From Ceratodon purpureus (Eukaryota; Streptophyta; Bryopsida; Pseudoditrichales; Ditrichaceae), in NCBI GenBank assembly GCA_014871385.1, contig CM026426.1, positions 57,514,089-57,578,088 of the forward strand: 64,000 nucleotides of DNA, written 5' to 3'. The notes beneath the pieces were generated by a model. That model had not been told where the DNA came from. It saw nothing but the letters and a program-made list of their open reading frames with translations, and did no database searches. Below, one piece after another: positions 35,505-47,514 of this stretch (positions are counted from its first letter, which is position 1; each line of letters starts with the position of its first letter). The position numbers and the translations under genes were made by a program.

Positions 35505-38500
35505 TCACAACATGCAACAATCGCTACTTCCACTCTCACAACTAGATGACTCTGAATCTCCTTCTACCGCCTCGTCATCGACGAATATAAGGGCCCTGGG
35601 ATCAAAAGTAGTTGGCCGACTAGGAACATATGTAAGGGCTCCAGATTGAAACGCCTGTGCTAAGCCCTCTGCGTAGTCCGGAAGTATAAAAGGTTGAATC
35701 GGGCTGGAATGAAGACGCCACGATGGAGTGGACACTGCTGTTGGCCCACGTGGCGGTGTTGCCGAAACTACTCTGCAATAGAAAACCGATTGTGGTTAGA
35801 TCCAGTACGTAGAGCTGCGAAGAGAAGCAACGCTTGGATAATTTGAACAAAGAATAGAAGACTTACACCACTTATCAGGTCTTGCTCTCTTTTGAGGCGC
35901 TTCGTCTGCTGCTGCCGGCCTAGGATGTTTAGGAGGGCCCATGGCAGATGACGTAGCCATATACGGTTTGAGAAGGGCGTTGAATATGGCTTCGTCCTCC
36001 TCACAAGCTATAATATGACGACCAATACTCTGGCAAGCCATGAGGGAGGCACCTGAAAACATGTAGCACAGAAAAGAAGTGAGTCCCTTCGGAGAAAATC
36101 AGAGGGTTGGAAATGCAGAAACTGCTAATGGAGGATTACCTGTTCCTGCCGACCACTCGATAACTATGTCACCGGGCTTGGTCATCTCCTCAATTATGCC
36201 CTGCATCATCTCAGGGGCTTTCTCCCTTGGGCCTCTCCACGACACCTCCCCATTCATGTGCTGCGATTCCACATCGGTGAAGTTGAGAATGGCATCACTC
36301 TTGGTAATGTGGAGGTCGTTGTATACGACATTGGATTTCTTCGTTTGAAAAGAGTACTTGGATGGGAGGTGACCACCATGAATGAAGACGCGCACCCAGA
36401 ATCGAAGAGATTGCGAGACACAAAAATATGTGAGTGTAATGAATAAGAAAGTTTAGCAGAATGCAAAGGCAAGGAATGATAATTCTGTACATACCAAGGA
36501 GCCGGGCATCGTAGGGTGAGCCAAGCCTAGCGCATTGAAGCCCCACCAGTCTCGGTGCTGCACGAAGCCATCAACAGTAGCCACTTCGGAAATCTTTGAA
36601 GCTAGACTTTGGTCGTTGTTGTGGATGATGCAGAGAGCACCATCAAACTGCAAGAAATGTCTTGCAAATTAGAAGAGTTCCTCCAAATAATCCTTACCGC
36701 AAATGTTCCAAGACGGAGCGACGTAGGGTGGATTGGATATTGTGGGGACCGGAAGATTCTCAGGAATGTCGGCAATGATCAAGTCAAATCCCAAGTGATT
36801 CTGCTGTTTGCATCTATCAGGAACTCGGTTCTTGCGGCCTGCTCCAAACTTGAATAAACAAGTAATCAGAGTTAGAAAATATAAGGTTTACAGAATATAA
36901 GTATTCAAGGGAAAGCATGAAACAACGGATCATACCATTCGAATGATGTCTAGAGCCTTGTTCCATTCGAGATCACCACCAACGTCTTCAAGTTCCTTGT
37001 GTCGGGATAGAACTGAATCCAAGGAGCGGTTGATGACATAAACCTGAGAGGAATTGGGAGTTCTAGCGAAAGAGGTAGTACGCGGAAATTTCTTGGTTTT
37101 CCTCTGCTCGAGGAGACCTCTTGTGATCTCCGAAGCACTGATCGAGGAAGGAGCCAAGGATGAAGTTGGAGAAGGATTCGTAACGACATTACCTGGAGAG
37201 GGCTGTGGTTCCTTCCGTTTTGGCACGGAAGACGCCGCACCGGTTTGCTGTGATGCCTGTGATTGAGAACGCAAAGATTTAAGTCGCCGGCCTCTCCCTT
37301 TCTTCGGTGGAGGAGCAAAGGATTGATCCTGCTCTCCTCCGAAATCTTCTGCACCATCCACTGTGTCTTCGACCACCACCTTACCTCCATCGTGTAAAGT
37401 CTTGACGTCCACCTCCGAGTCAATAGTGATACCACGAGAGCAATCAAGATACCAGCATCCAGTGTCCAAGTGAGAATTTTTGTACCTTTTCAACTGCTAA
37501 GGGGAATAGATACACTGGTCCGAGGTTGTCTGCGTCCAAGCACGGAAGTAGTTGGGGAGCTGCTGAACGGTGATGGCCCCCTTCAAATCAAGCTCTCGCT
37601 TGAAGTACCTAAGGGAAGAGATTTAGAAGGTTAGTAGCATTAAAAAAGATAGAGCGAATTAGACAATGCAAATTCGAAGTTAATACACGTACCAGTAAGT
37701 AACCCGCTTGACAACTTGAGCGGTTATAGGGAATTTAGCGAAGTTGGACTTCTTGTCAAAGGGCTTCTCAGCCTTCTTTCCAATGAAAGTAGGGAAGGCC
37801 TTGTCCCACATAATCGCCCGGCTGTTGGACATCAGGAAAAGCCCTCCAATTGATATCGAGGTTCTCTGCCTTGCATATGTCCTCGACTTCGTTGATGACG
37901 GCTTCGTCCAACTGTAAAAGAGAATTCAAATAAGTAGCAAAATACAGAGGTCAGGAACATAATAAAGCATGTTGTAATTGGAAAGGTATATTTCAAAACC
38001 ATACCCCAGCCCAGAATGAAGCCCTGTTCAACCAAGGGTCGAAATCAATATCCTTGAATTTAGGCGGTGGGAATCTGTAAGACAGTCGGGAACTCAGAGA
38101 TGAGTTCCACCACCTCACCCACCGAGCCTTGTATTTGGCTTCTACAGCCGCTGGACAAATCTTTTGGAGCTTATCGAGGGACATCTCTGGTTTAGAGAAG
38201 TCACTGAAATGCCGATTGATCTGCAAGGAGTAGAGAAGTATTAGAAAAATAGATTGTATAATGTTGTAACAATTCCAAATACTGAACTGAAATTAAATGA
38301 AGGTGTCACCTCATTGAGGAAGTCGACTCCATTCCTGGGATTGGCAATTGCCAAGTACTTGGTGAAGTCCTTCCTCTTAATGGAGTCCACCATTTTATCT
38401 GATGCATCATTCATGACATCCCAAACCGCAGATGCCGTCTGTTCATCCCCCGGTGTCTTCTCAAGGTAGGCCCTAGCTGCTTCATCCGATGCCACTCCGA

Positions 38501-40207
38501 TTTCCCACTGTAAAAAGATAACAAAATCTTAGAGATTTCAGAAAGGAACAAATTATAAATTGCAAAGAGTGACAAATGATAAACTTACTCGGTATAGAAA
38601 TGCGATGAAAACTTTAGTTGTCAACGGAAACCATGATGGGTTAGGTGGCTTGTTCTTCAAACATGAGTCAAATTCTTCTGGACTGAGGAGGTCTTTAAAC
38701 TCCTCCAGCTTCATCATACCGAATGAGCGGATTCGAAACAATTTTGCTGGAATGTTAATCTTGACGTGGTCATTCTCTGTCGACCTGAATATTAAATAAA
38801 CAAATAAGAAGAAATAAATATAATCAAAATGGAGATCTATTTGGAAAACAAATACTCAATACTTTTGAACGTACCAGTTGATGTCGTGCATGGCGTGAAG
38901 GAGATTGCCCACATGTCCGCGGGGGTCAAGTACAATGCAATGCACAGAGATGTGCCATGATGGATCGTCCACATGATGCTTGTTGATATGCCGGAGCCAT
39001 GCGGAAAGGCGATGGTTACCCTCCCAGACAAAAAACATCTTGTGCGAGAACTGCATCCCGTCTTCGTCTCCACGGATCTCATCATCAAAACGATCACTCG
39101 CGGCCCTCCATAAAGGGCTCCAAGTAGCCATAATATCCGCCGTAACATCCTTCGTCTGCTCTTCATTGTTGTACATGGAGATGTACATGACGCGGTCCCC
39201 ATCTCTATATCCCTTAACAAACTCTCGCTCCAAGTGCTGTACCCCCATTTCGCCCACTGGTCTAACCTTGGCCATTGGGATCATCCTGCATAGTGGCACC
39301 AACATTCCGGACTTCTGCGACGGTTTGATTGTGAGGTTGTTGATGACGGCTATAGAGTCCACCTTGTATTGTTTTCGATGCTGCCATTTCCCTTCTATAG
39401 CACTCTTCAAGTCTATCGGACAAGGTGGTTTTGACAACACATCTTGTGTTTGCGTAACCTGCCAAAAGGTGTGGAAATTAAGGGAAGAATCACAATCAAA
39501 GAAATCATGCGAAGAAGACAAGTATGTAAAAGAAAGTAACAATATATCTTCATACTGTCATCTCTCTTTTAACAACTCAATCATCATCTGTGATTGATAA
39601 AACTATCTACGTGATTATCGACTATAGTATTCCTTAGACTGTCTACAGTTCCAGTGACGGCGCCTCCTCCAAAACCTCCTGGTTTGCTGAACCGGGCACG
39701 ACAGAATTGCCGGTATAGCGAACACCACATGGGCTGGCCTTCTGACTCTAATAGGCCAGGAAGGAGAGGGTGGAGACATTGGTGGTGAGCCCTGTGCAGG
39801 GGAAGTGGGCATGTAGGCCGAGGACGTAGGCTCATACACTGGGGACGTAGGCATGTACACTGGGGATGTAGGCATGTACACTGGGGAAGTAGGCATGTAT
39901 TGTGGAGAGTGGACCTCGAAAGGTCCACTATCCACACCTACAGGGCTGGCTACATCACAGGTACAAGAAGGCTGATCAAATGAATCCGAGAGATCGGAAA
40001 CATTGATAACTGAAATGAGGGAGGTGGCGGACATCTCAGGAGCATCTAAATATACCTAGATTTAAAGAAACAGACATACGGTTATCTTCAATTTTAAAAG
40101 GGTCAAGGCCAAAGCTCAACTAAACTTTCATACAACTCTACGGGATTAAGAAAGTATTCACCTACCTCGGTCTCTCCTGGAGTCGGGTCTTGACGTTGGC
40201 TCCCCAT
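35505..40207 (-). CDS. ParB-like / beta-class DNA-methyltransferase-like protein (copy 2)
   Basis: Starts [12 protein letters not shown] (ATG 40205-40207). About 13 exons have canonical sites; clear ones are 40207-40166, 39458-38875, 38784-38589, 38507-38310 and 38220-38005. Exon 2 encodes five CTD-like heptads (39795-39899). The ParB/Srx-type box is [16 protein letters not shown] (about 38990), followed by CIVLDPRGH. The middle is helical. A CWYLDC pair and a basic Pro-rich linker ([12 protein letters not shown]) precede the methyltransferase part: [10 protein letters not shown] at the motif IV position (about 36790), then [10 protein letters not shown] joined by splicing to [20 protein letters not shown] (SAM-binding motifs I-II, 36.06-36.17 kb). 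Order IV then I is beta-class. Canonical DPPY is absent. One in-frame TAG (37497-37499) and one frameshift (about 37840) show decay or recoding. It ends in TGA after an acidic Ser-rich tail. Divergent to the MULE-type gene. Confidence 0.65.
39795..39899 (-). other. Five RNA polymerase II CTD-like heptads within copy 2
   Basis: Codons read [35 protein letters not shown] in uninterrupted register (35 codons). They match the Pol II CTD consensus YSPTSPS at Y1, P3, T4, S5 and mostly P6. They lie in exon 2 of the ParB-methyltransferase gene, after HSPQ and before a Pro/Ser-rich segment. Confidence 0.85.
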
Positions 40208-40352
40208 ATTATCCTCGGAGGAGTCCTGATTCCATTAAAAAGTAATGGTTATTAGAAATCTCAGTAAACATGATGCTTAGTGTTTAATAACTTTATTTAA
40301 AATCCAAATAAACCACACAACTAGTTTTATAATCGTAAAACCAAATAAAAAT

Positions 40353-40865
40353 AAGCATCCTCGTCCCACCCTCAACGGGGTGAGCCTCCGCAAGCTCAAG
40401 CTCTCTAGGGCTCCCAGCCTACTATCAGTACACACAGTAGGTCCGGGGTCGCCTTTGAGTATTTTCCTTTTAAAAAAAATAAGCATCCTCGGCCTACCCC
40501 CGACGGGGTGAGCCTGCGCAAGCTCAAGCTCTCTAGGGCTCGCAGCCTACTATCTGTACAGACAGTAGGTCCGGGGTCGCCTTTGAGCATTTTCACTTTT
40601 AAAAAAATAAGCATCCTCGGCCCACCCCCAAGGGGGTGAGCCTCCCCAAGCTCAAGCTCTGTGGGGCTCCCGGCCTACTATCTGTACAGACAGTAGGTCT
40701 CGGGTCGCCTTTGAGCATTTTCCTTTAAAAAAAAATAAGCATCCTCGGTGCACCCCCAAGGGGGTGAGCCTCCCCAAGGTCAACCTCTCTGGAGCTCCCG
40801 GCCTACTATCTGTTCAGACAGTAGGTCCGGGGTCGCCTTTGAGCATTTTCCTTTCAAAAGTAAAT
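40353..40865. repeat. Four tandem 128-bp units with internal palindromes
   Basis: AAGCATCCTCG starts units at 40353, 40481, 40609 and 40737 (exact 128-bp period). Each unit contains the palindrome core ACTATCTGTACAGACAGT extended by CCT/AGG, a second inverted repeat CACCCCCAAGGGGGTG in units 3-4, and an A-rich joint. The array begins 146 bp upstream of the start codon of the ParB-methyltransferase gene (minus strand), between it and the divergent MULE-type gene. GC content is well above the surroundings. Confidence 0.95.
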
Positions 40866-41390
40866 AAGCAGTCTACCCAAATACCCTTCTAAAATCTACA
40901 ATCCGAATACCCAACCCTTCGAATCGCCAAACCCCAAACTCAACTCTGATATTGCGACTAACTATCAATGGACCAGCAATCCATCGCACTGAAAACCAAA
41001 TGCATGAGGGCAGGCAAGCACACCAACACCCATCCAATCCGCACGCAATCCTCAATACCGAAAACTCAAATCCCAATCCAACATGCCTCTTAATCAATGC
41101 ATGCGGATCAGCTCTTCCAATCTCTCCATCTCGCACCTCACTTCTTCCCTCATTCCCTCCACGTCCAACCCGCAACCAACAAAACATCGCAAGCCGCAAA
41201 AAGTCCTCTATTCACAACCCAGACAAGCAAACCCATAATCCTTTATCACCCAACACTTCAATTGCACATCACATCAACATCGATTGACTCCAAGTCAAAC
41301 CCAGTCAACCCGTACAACGAAATCCGTACAGCCTCAATTCATGACCCAAGATCCGTACAGCAAAACATTCCAACACAAGCTCCGTACCTC

Positions 41391-41663
41391 CTCCTCGCGG
41401 TCTTCCTCCCCATCGTCCCCGTCCGTCCTCTCTTGCTCCTCATTCCCGTCCACGGGAAGCCCGAGCTGCTCCACCTCTTCTCCTAGCTCCTCCGCGGCCA
41501 TCTCAAGATCCTGCCCTGCGGCCTCTTCTCCGTCCAGCTCAACGGGCCCGGCCCTCACCTGCTCCTCTCTTGCAGCCATAGCCTCGCCCCTTTCACCTGC
41601 TTCCAATATCTCACTCCTCGCCCTCCTTGCAATGGCAAGCAGATGGTCGAGCTCGCCACCCAC
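41391..41663 (-). other. GC-rich acidic exon-like segment
   Basis: On the minus strand, about 90 open codons (GGELDHLLAIARRARSEIL, then EMAAEELGEEVEQLGLPV and EERTDGDDGEEDREEE in part) end at a donor-like GAG|GTACGG. There is no in-frame ATG close by. It may be a first exon of the gene at 35.5-40.2 kb, or a captured host exon. The plus-strand frames over it are Ser/Pro shadows. Confidence 0.35.
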
Positions 41664-41845
41664 TGAACCTCTACTCGACTCTCCTAATACTCTTATCCTC
41701 TGGTTACTCTACGCATATTTTTAAAAAATTTACAACCATTTTAGTTCCGCGGCATTTACGTGAGGTTAACCAGATCATTCGGTACTTTCCCAAAATTAAT
41801 ATACATTTTGTAAATAGTAATGCTTCTACTCTTTAGAACACTTAA

Positions 41846-42313
41846 TTAATTTAAAGAATGCACAGCAGTCAAGACGGTGAAATATAGATCTGATTGAGAA
41901 TCTGGCTCCCCTGTCGAAAATTCATTGAAAGTAATAGAAGGTTGCGGTGACTCTACTCTTTGACTACAATTAAAGACTAATTCTTCCGTCATGGCCTCAC
42001 GTGCATCTCTACTTCCAAGTACCTCCTGTTCCTGCTTGTGATTACCGATTACGGTGTTCTCTAAAAACTCTTCCTTCTCCTCCACTATAGAGTCTAGAAT
42101 AACTTTGCGAATGCTAGAGAACTTCAAAGCTACAGGCAGACCTGCTCCTCTCCTTTTCACGGGTGCATTCAAATGGTCAACTTTCAAACATAACTTCTTA
42201 CGAGACTCTCTCCTCTTCCTCGTTCTTCTATCCATAAAATCTGTTCGACCTGGTTTTCTTCTAGGTTTAGAAGTGACATAAGTAGAGGGAGAGGAACCTC
42301 CACTCTGCTTCAT
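41846..42313 (-). CDS. Small basic hypothetical protein
   Basis: Starts MKQSGGSSPSTYVTSKPRR (ATG 42311-42313); 155 codons. The N-terminus is strongly basic (DRRTRKRRESRKKLC) and could be a nuclear-localisation signal. The rest is acidic and Ser-rich. No domain recognised. It lies between the 128-bp array and the MULE-type gene, on the opposite strand to the latter, and may be an accessory gene or part of a spliced transcript. Confidence 0.35.
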   Translation of the reverse strand: MKQSGGSSPSTYVTSKPRRKPGRTDFMDRRTRKRRESRKKLCLKVDHLNAPVKRRGAGLPVALKFSSIRKVILDSIVEEKEEFLENTVIGNHKQEQEVLGSRDAREAMTEELVFNCSQRVESPQPSITFNEFSTGEPDSQSDLYFTVLTAVHSLN

Positions 42314-42931
42314 GTGTCTAACCAAAAGGACTCTCTCACAAAAAGGCTCTCTGGAGAACTTCCTACCTGCTTAAATACCTATATCGTACAACTAATTTGA
42401 TACAACCCTAAGAACATATAGAATATTAACCACTGACACATTTTCTACACTCTTTATATTAAGAGTACCAATAACAATTCTACAATTGAAGTAAAGTTTA
42501 AAATATCATCCTTTAAATACAAAGAAGAAATCCAAGCACACTAAAAATTAAAAGTTTTGAATCAAGCACTTCAATGCATGCTCCTTTTTTTATTTATTGT
42601 CTTAAATGTAGAAAATAAAAGACGGCTCATTCTACTCTTATAATACATCATAACAAATAGAATCCGCTTCACGATTCAAATTGTTAAAGTAGAGTTATAA
42701 AAATCTGCCCTGATATTCTTAGACCTTCAAACAGTGACATTGTAATTAGTTATTGCCGTCTCTCTTAAATCATACATTCGTTACCTAACAGAATGAATCA
42801 ATCTCCAGCTGTTCACATGGACATTCCAACCTCAATAAAATGATCAACAGCGATGCATCATTCCTCTCACTTTGCTCTCGCGATATGGCATTGCTAATAC
42901 ACTCTCTCTTATACTCTTTGCGTCTGCAAAC

Positions 42932-45900
42932 ATGGGGATGGTCTGTCTGTACGCCCAAGGCATGGGCATCCCTCTTAGGTTTCGCGTAGATGACGATGGT
43001 CTAGCTACAGTTTCCTCTCTTCGCCTGAGTCTCAGATTCCATTTTCGTGAGGATTCCATCAGTATAGGGGAGGAGATCTTTGATGACAATACTGCCGAGG
43101 TTACCCACACCCTCGGGCAACCTTCAGTGACAGATGAAAACTATATGTTGCAGTGGAGACTCCTCCCTAGATCCTATAGAGTCTATGGTCTTACTGATTC
43201 TCTGATGGCTGCATCCACTGAGATCCTCACCCCCCGTCGCTCTTCTACTTGCACAATTCAAACTCGCTTACCTCGTGATGTCAAGGTCAAAGTCGAGCTT
43301 GGTACTAAGACTTCAGATGTAGAGAAACCTCCTCCTCCGACAGTCATTTCTCTCTCGTCTGATGACGAAGTCAGTCCCGTCAAGTTGGTGGCTAAGGTCG
43401 ACGCAGATGCTCCTCCTTCCAATGTGTCTCCTCCATTGTCCTTAGTCACAGTTAGCATTGTTCCGCTCCTTAAAGAGATTGCTAAGACGCGTGGGTCAAA
43501 TAACATTTTGAAAAAGATAGACTATTCCACTATTAGACACGAGAGAGTTGAGTACTTGCCTGCGAAGGTTGATGGTCCGGTTCTTTTTGAGTTGCCCCCA
43601 GCTGCTGCAGGATCCTCTAAGCTCGCGGCCAAGTCAATGCAGGGAATGGACAAACGATACGACGGGCACTTGTGGACCAAGACCATCACAACAAACATCA
43701 AAAACGACTTCGGACTCTCTTTTCGAAGTTCCACCTGCGTCGGATGGCTTCGCTGTAGCAACAAGGAGTGTGACTTCCTGAAGCGTGTTCCCAAGATCTT
43801 CGAGGTTAACGAGACTGAATTCGAAGGCTGTACCCTGCAAGCTTTTGTCATGGACCAGCCTCCTCCGTCTGACTCCACGCTAGTGTGCAAGGTATGTAAA
43901 GAACCTCCATCATGTGTAGCTACATGCGAGGCTAAGATTTATTACGTAGTGGGCAAAGCGAATCAGAGTAGAGCTTGTATTCACATAGGAACACATGATC
44001 ATCCAGTGAAAGTTGGAGACTACAGAGACTCTAAAGCAGAGATTAGTAGCTTAATAGAAGAGCAGGTAGAGATGAACAACAAAGCAACAAAGAGCGCCGT
44101 TGTCTTGGAGGCGAGCAAACTCCTCATCGGGAGCTACCTGCTACAGCCCGAGGATGCACCACCGAGGAAGCTGACGATGGAGGAGCTGGTTCCTGTTTTG
44201 GATCGTTGCAAAGACATGGCGTCACCAAACATCCGCAACAAAGTCGCAACCTTCAAAAAATTCAAAAGGTACGGAATCATGGACGGTATCACCAAGCTCC
44301 GTGGTAACAGTCTCTGGGCGTATGTCCAGGAGAATAGGTTTCCTGGTCAGGGATCTATGCGTGACAAAGTCTTTGTCTTCAAGATGTGGGAGGTCGGGCC
44401 GGAAGGTGGTGTCAACTTGGTCAGTCAAATGCAAGCTGGTGGAGACTTGGAGAACGCACGGATCATGTTCGACCATGTAAAACGCGTCAAAGACTGGTCG
44501 ACGATGGCGTGCCATGTGTACGATGCCAGCTACTGCCGCGTGATGACAATCGCCACTTGCGACATGCAGTCCGAGGATAGGAAGTCCCAGCTCGTCTTCT
44601 GGAAAAACCTGAACCTGGTCATGGAGATCAATGGCGTTGCAGCGCTGAACTTCAAGGGGTTCATGGCGGATAACGCACAGGCGAATTGGAATGCAGTGCG
44701 AATCCTTTACGGCAATGGCAACAAAGAGGACCCAATGGAGGACCGGGAGAGGTCGTGCTTGTTCCACTGGACTCAGAACATGGTGGCGTATACGCAGAAG
44801 CACTTCCCCGAAGAACTCTCGGAACAGCACAAGAAGATGTGCACTCAGTACAAGAATGCGACCAGCATGGCTGAGGCGGAAACTCTGTACCACGCGTTGC
44901 GAGCATGGTGGACATCCAGCGGGGTCGTTGGCGAGAGCGGGCTCATTAAACTCGATCAGTGGCTGTCATTCTGGCACCACCGCTTCCGGCAGTGGGGGGG
45001 ATTCATGACGGAGGTATGATCTCTGCACTCTGTTTTGATGTTTTTCATACTGGTTTCCTAGCCCTAAACTACAAAACCCTAATTGGTGAATCTAATGGCA
45101 CCTACTGTCAAATCTGCAGAAATTCACGGAAGAAGAACTCACAGAGATGCCGACCTGTAACCTCGCCGAAACAGTTCACAACAAGTGGCTCCAAGCTTCA
45201 GGAAACAACGGGAACGACCTGTACGTTGCTACCGTGGACGATTTTGTTCGGGCTTTTCTACAGGTTGTTAACTACTACCAGTTCCTCAAAGGTGACGTCG
45301 GCGGTACAGGACCGTCCAAGAAGGAACTCAGGCTTCGGATGGCGGAATGCAACGCGAAGAGATGGGGAAATCCTACACTGCTCGAAGACCCCATGCTCAA
45401 TATGCCAGGAGCGGATGAGTTCTGCACCCGTCAGCTTATCATGCCTGGAGCGGAAGTGTTTGGTTCACAGAAGCAAAAAGCTGACGTCCCCATCGGAGCT
45501 GACGAGGAGTCTCATCGCCCGGACAAGACAAACTTCTCACGCCCAAGACGTGCCGTCAGGGCTCGCCCTATGCAGATGCCCGTCATTGTGGAAGACGACT
45601 CCGAACACGACACCGATGTAGAAGGTACCAAATCTCCTGCCCAGGAAGTTGATTCCCCTTTACCTTCACCTGTAAACAAGGGCGGCATTCGTCATGTCAA
45701 CGCGGTTGAAGAAACCAAGGTTGACGTCAAGGAGTGGCACATTTCTAGACTTCACAAACTTTCTACGAAGTGCTGCTGGGCCCAAAGAGCTGAAACGAAA
45801 AAGAAGTGCACTGAGAGAATTGTCAGGGGGCCCCATTGCACAGCTGCACCGACCTACACTGGGCTTTGGACTAACTATCGCAGGAACACAGTTGAGAAGA

Positions 45901-46604
45901 CAGAGTTCTTCTTCTGCTCCGACGATATTGAGCGCTACGTGAAAGGCTCTAAGCGCAAGTGGGTAGCACACTACTCAAAGGACCAAGAATTCCCCTCCAT
46001 TCCAGAAGTCTGGCCAATGAAACTAGGTACTAACCTAAAACTCACGGAGATTCTTGCCCTCGAAGCAGCAGGGTTTCAACTTCCGCCGAAGAAGCCGGTC
46101 TCCCCAAGACGCCTCTTCTCCTCTGCCCCGCCTCCTGCAAATCTCAGCTCGGTGCCAGTCCCTGCAGACGATAACCGCTACCCAGGCAAGAGAGACGGCA
46201 AGATGGTGAAGCGCACTGCCACTCGTCCCAATCCGGCGCAACGACTCTTTATGGGCTCCTTCGAGTCTCTCAAAGCGCGCCTCCGTTCCGTCACCATGAT
46301 ACCTGAGCGAGGCCACGGTTGCATCATTGGGCTGGATTCGGGCGTCGCTCCACACATCACATGGTACCAGATTACCATCAGTTCTTACCCTGGTTGCACT
46401 TGCCCTGCATTCAAGAAGACGATGACTATGTTCCGTGGCAAGACTCAGTTCGCGTATTGTAAGCACCTATACTACATACTCTTGAAGGTCTGCAATCGTG
46501 ATCCCGAAGCCGAGCTTTTCATCCATGCGCCTACCTTTAGCTTCAACGAGGTCAAGCTTCTCCTAGAGAGTGGAATCTTGCGTCACCCCTTGGCGAAGAA
46601 GTAG
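42932..46604 (+). CDS. MULE-type transposase with GCM/WRKY-like and SWIM zinc fingers (copy 1, intact)
   Basis: Two exons, 42932-45013 and 45120-46604, with a 106-bp phase-0 intron (GAG|GTATGA…CTGCAG|AAA), give about 1188 residues. The ATG at 42932 is chosen because homology with the copy at 61.2 kb begins there. About residues 236-360: DKRYDGHLWTK, GWLRCSNKECDFLKR and ACIHIGTHDHPV, a GCM/WRKY-like zinc-binding DNA-binding module. About 530-615: VYDASYCRVMTI, FMADNAQANWNAV and CLFHWTQNM, the DDE pattern of Mutator-like transposases. About 1120: CTCPAFKK…YCKHLYY, a SWIM finger. The frame is fully open, so it may be autonomous. It is divergent from the ParB-methyltransferase gene. Confidence 0.8.
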
Positions 46605-46954
46605 GTAGCCTTCCTACTTGAGAACTGCCATTTCCACAATGGCCATTGATCACGTATTGAATGATTTTAGTAATATACCATGGACTAAGTCAGCAATACA
46701 GGAGCTGTATTGACTTTTTCATTATAAAGGCTTTGTCGTTCACATTCATTGCATTCTATTTCAATACATTTTATCTTGAACAAGTGCACTATATACCTCG
46801 TATCCCCTGACATGTACCCTTTATTACAGCAAACATATACTTGTTATTAGATGTCTTAATCTTGGAACCTAACACATTTAGGGTTGCCCACTACACTATC
46901 AGCAGGACTGCCAGCCGCTGACTGTACTATATGACAAACTACATTCGCGTTCAC
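46605..46954. other. 3' flank of the MULE-type gene
   Basis: AT-rich DNA with no frame of interest. Polyadenylation-like AATACA/AATAAA-type stretches occur but none is decisive. Confidence 0.3.
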
Positions 46955-47308
46955 TTACGGTCCCGCATTTATCAAGTGTCTCTGGTATGAACGTTTCAGC
47001 AATGGCCCACCTCCCCGCCTCCGATTCACTGATTCCCTGGAATAGGTTCCCCTTAGGATCTTTCCAACCTTAGAGTATGCATGAGGTTGCAAAGGCACAT
47101 CTGCGTCCTCCTCCAGGACTATGATATCATCCAAATTCTCTGAACGTGGAGGGTCAGCTCTTACAGCCCATTGTACATCAACATCCGTTGTCAAAGGATG
47201 CCCTTGGCTATTGGCCATGACCTCTTCTTCGTCCTCCACCTCAACATATGGTTGAAATGGGCAAACATCGTCAACAAGTGAAACAACAATATCTCTGACG
47301 TCTTCCAT
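46955..47308 (-). CDS. Small acidic hypothetical protein
   Basis: 117 codons from ATG (47306-47308). The N-terminal half is acidic (VEVEDEEEVM, ENLDDIIVLEEDADV) and the C-terminus basic (SRESVNRRRGGGPLLKRSYQRH). It is convergent with the MULE-type gene, ending about 350 bp beyond its stop. No family recognised. Confidence 0.35.
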   Translation of the reverse strand: MEDVRDIVVSLVDDVCPFQPYVEVEDEEEVMANSQGHPLTTDVDVQWAVRADPPRSENLDDIIVLEEDADVPLQPHAYSKVGKILRGTYSRESVNRRRGGGPLLKRSYQRHLINAGP

Positions 47309-47514
47309 AACCGCTGTCCGGCACTACAGAAAAGAGCTTCACAGAACACCAATACAAAAGAGGAAGAGACATTCCATAATCCTGTCTTAAATATCCCTGA
47401 AGAAGATGCTTCGCGCCCTTCAAAATCAGCTTTTCATTCGTTTAAAAGTTGTCATCCTCCTAAACTGAATAGAAAAGGATGAGGGTTTAGCAGAAGTCAT
47501 TTAGCATTTCTTTC

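Noticed and set aside
36730-36770. SNPPYV in copy 2 as a functional methyltransferase motif IV
   Set aside because: It lies about twelve residues after the aligned strand (LIIADIPEN) and corresponds to SEFPEH in copy 3, so it is not conserved.
41284-41724. Plus-strand Ser/Pro-rich frames
   Set aside because: They are shadows of an acidic exon-like frame on the minus strand that ends at a good donor site.
44222-44893. 223-codon minus-strand frame
   Set aside because: It is antisense to the conserved transposase domain of the MULE-type gene.
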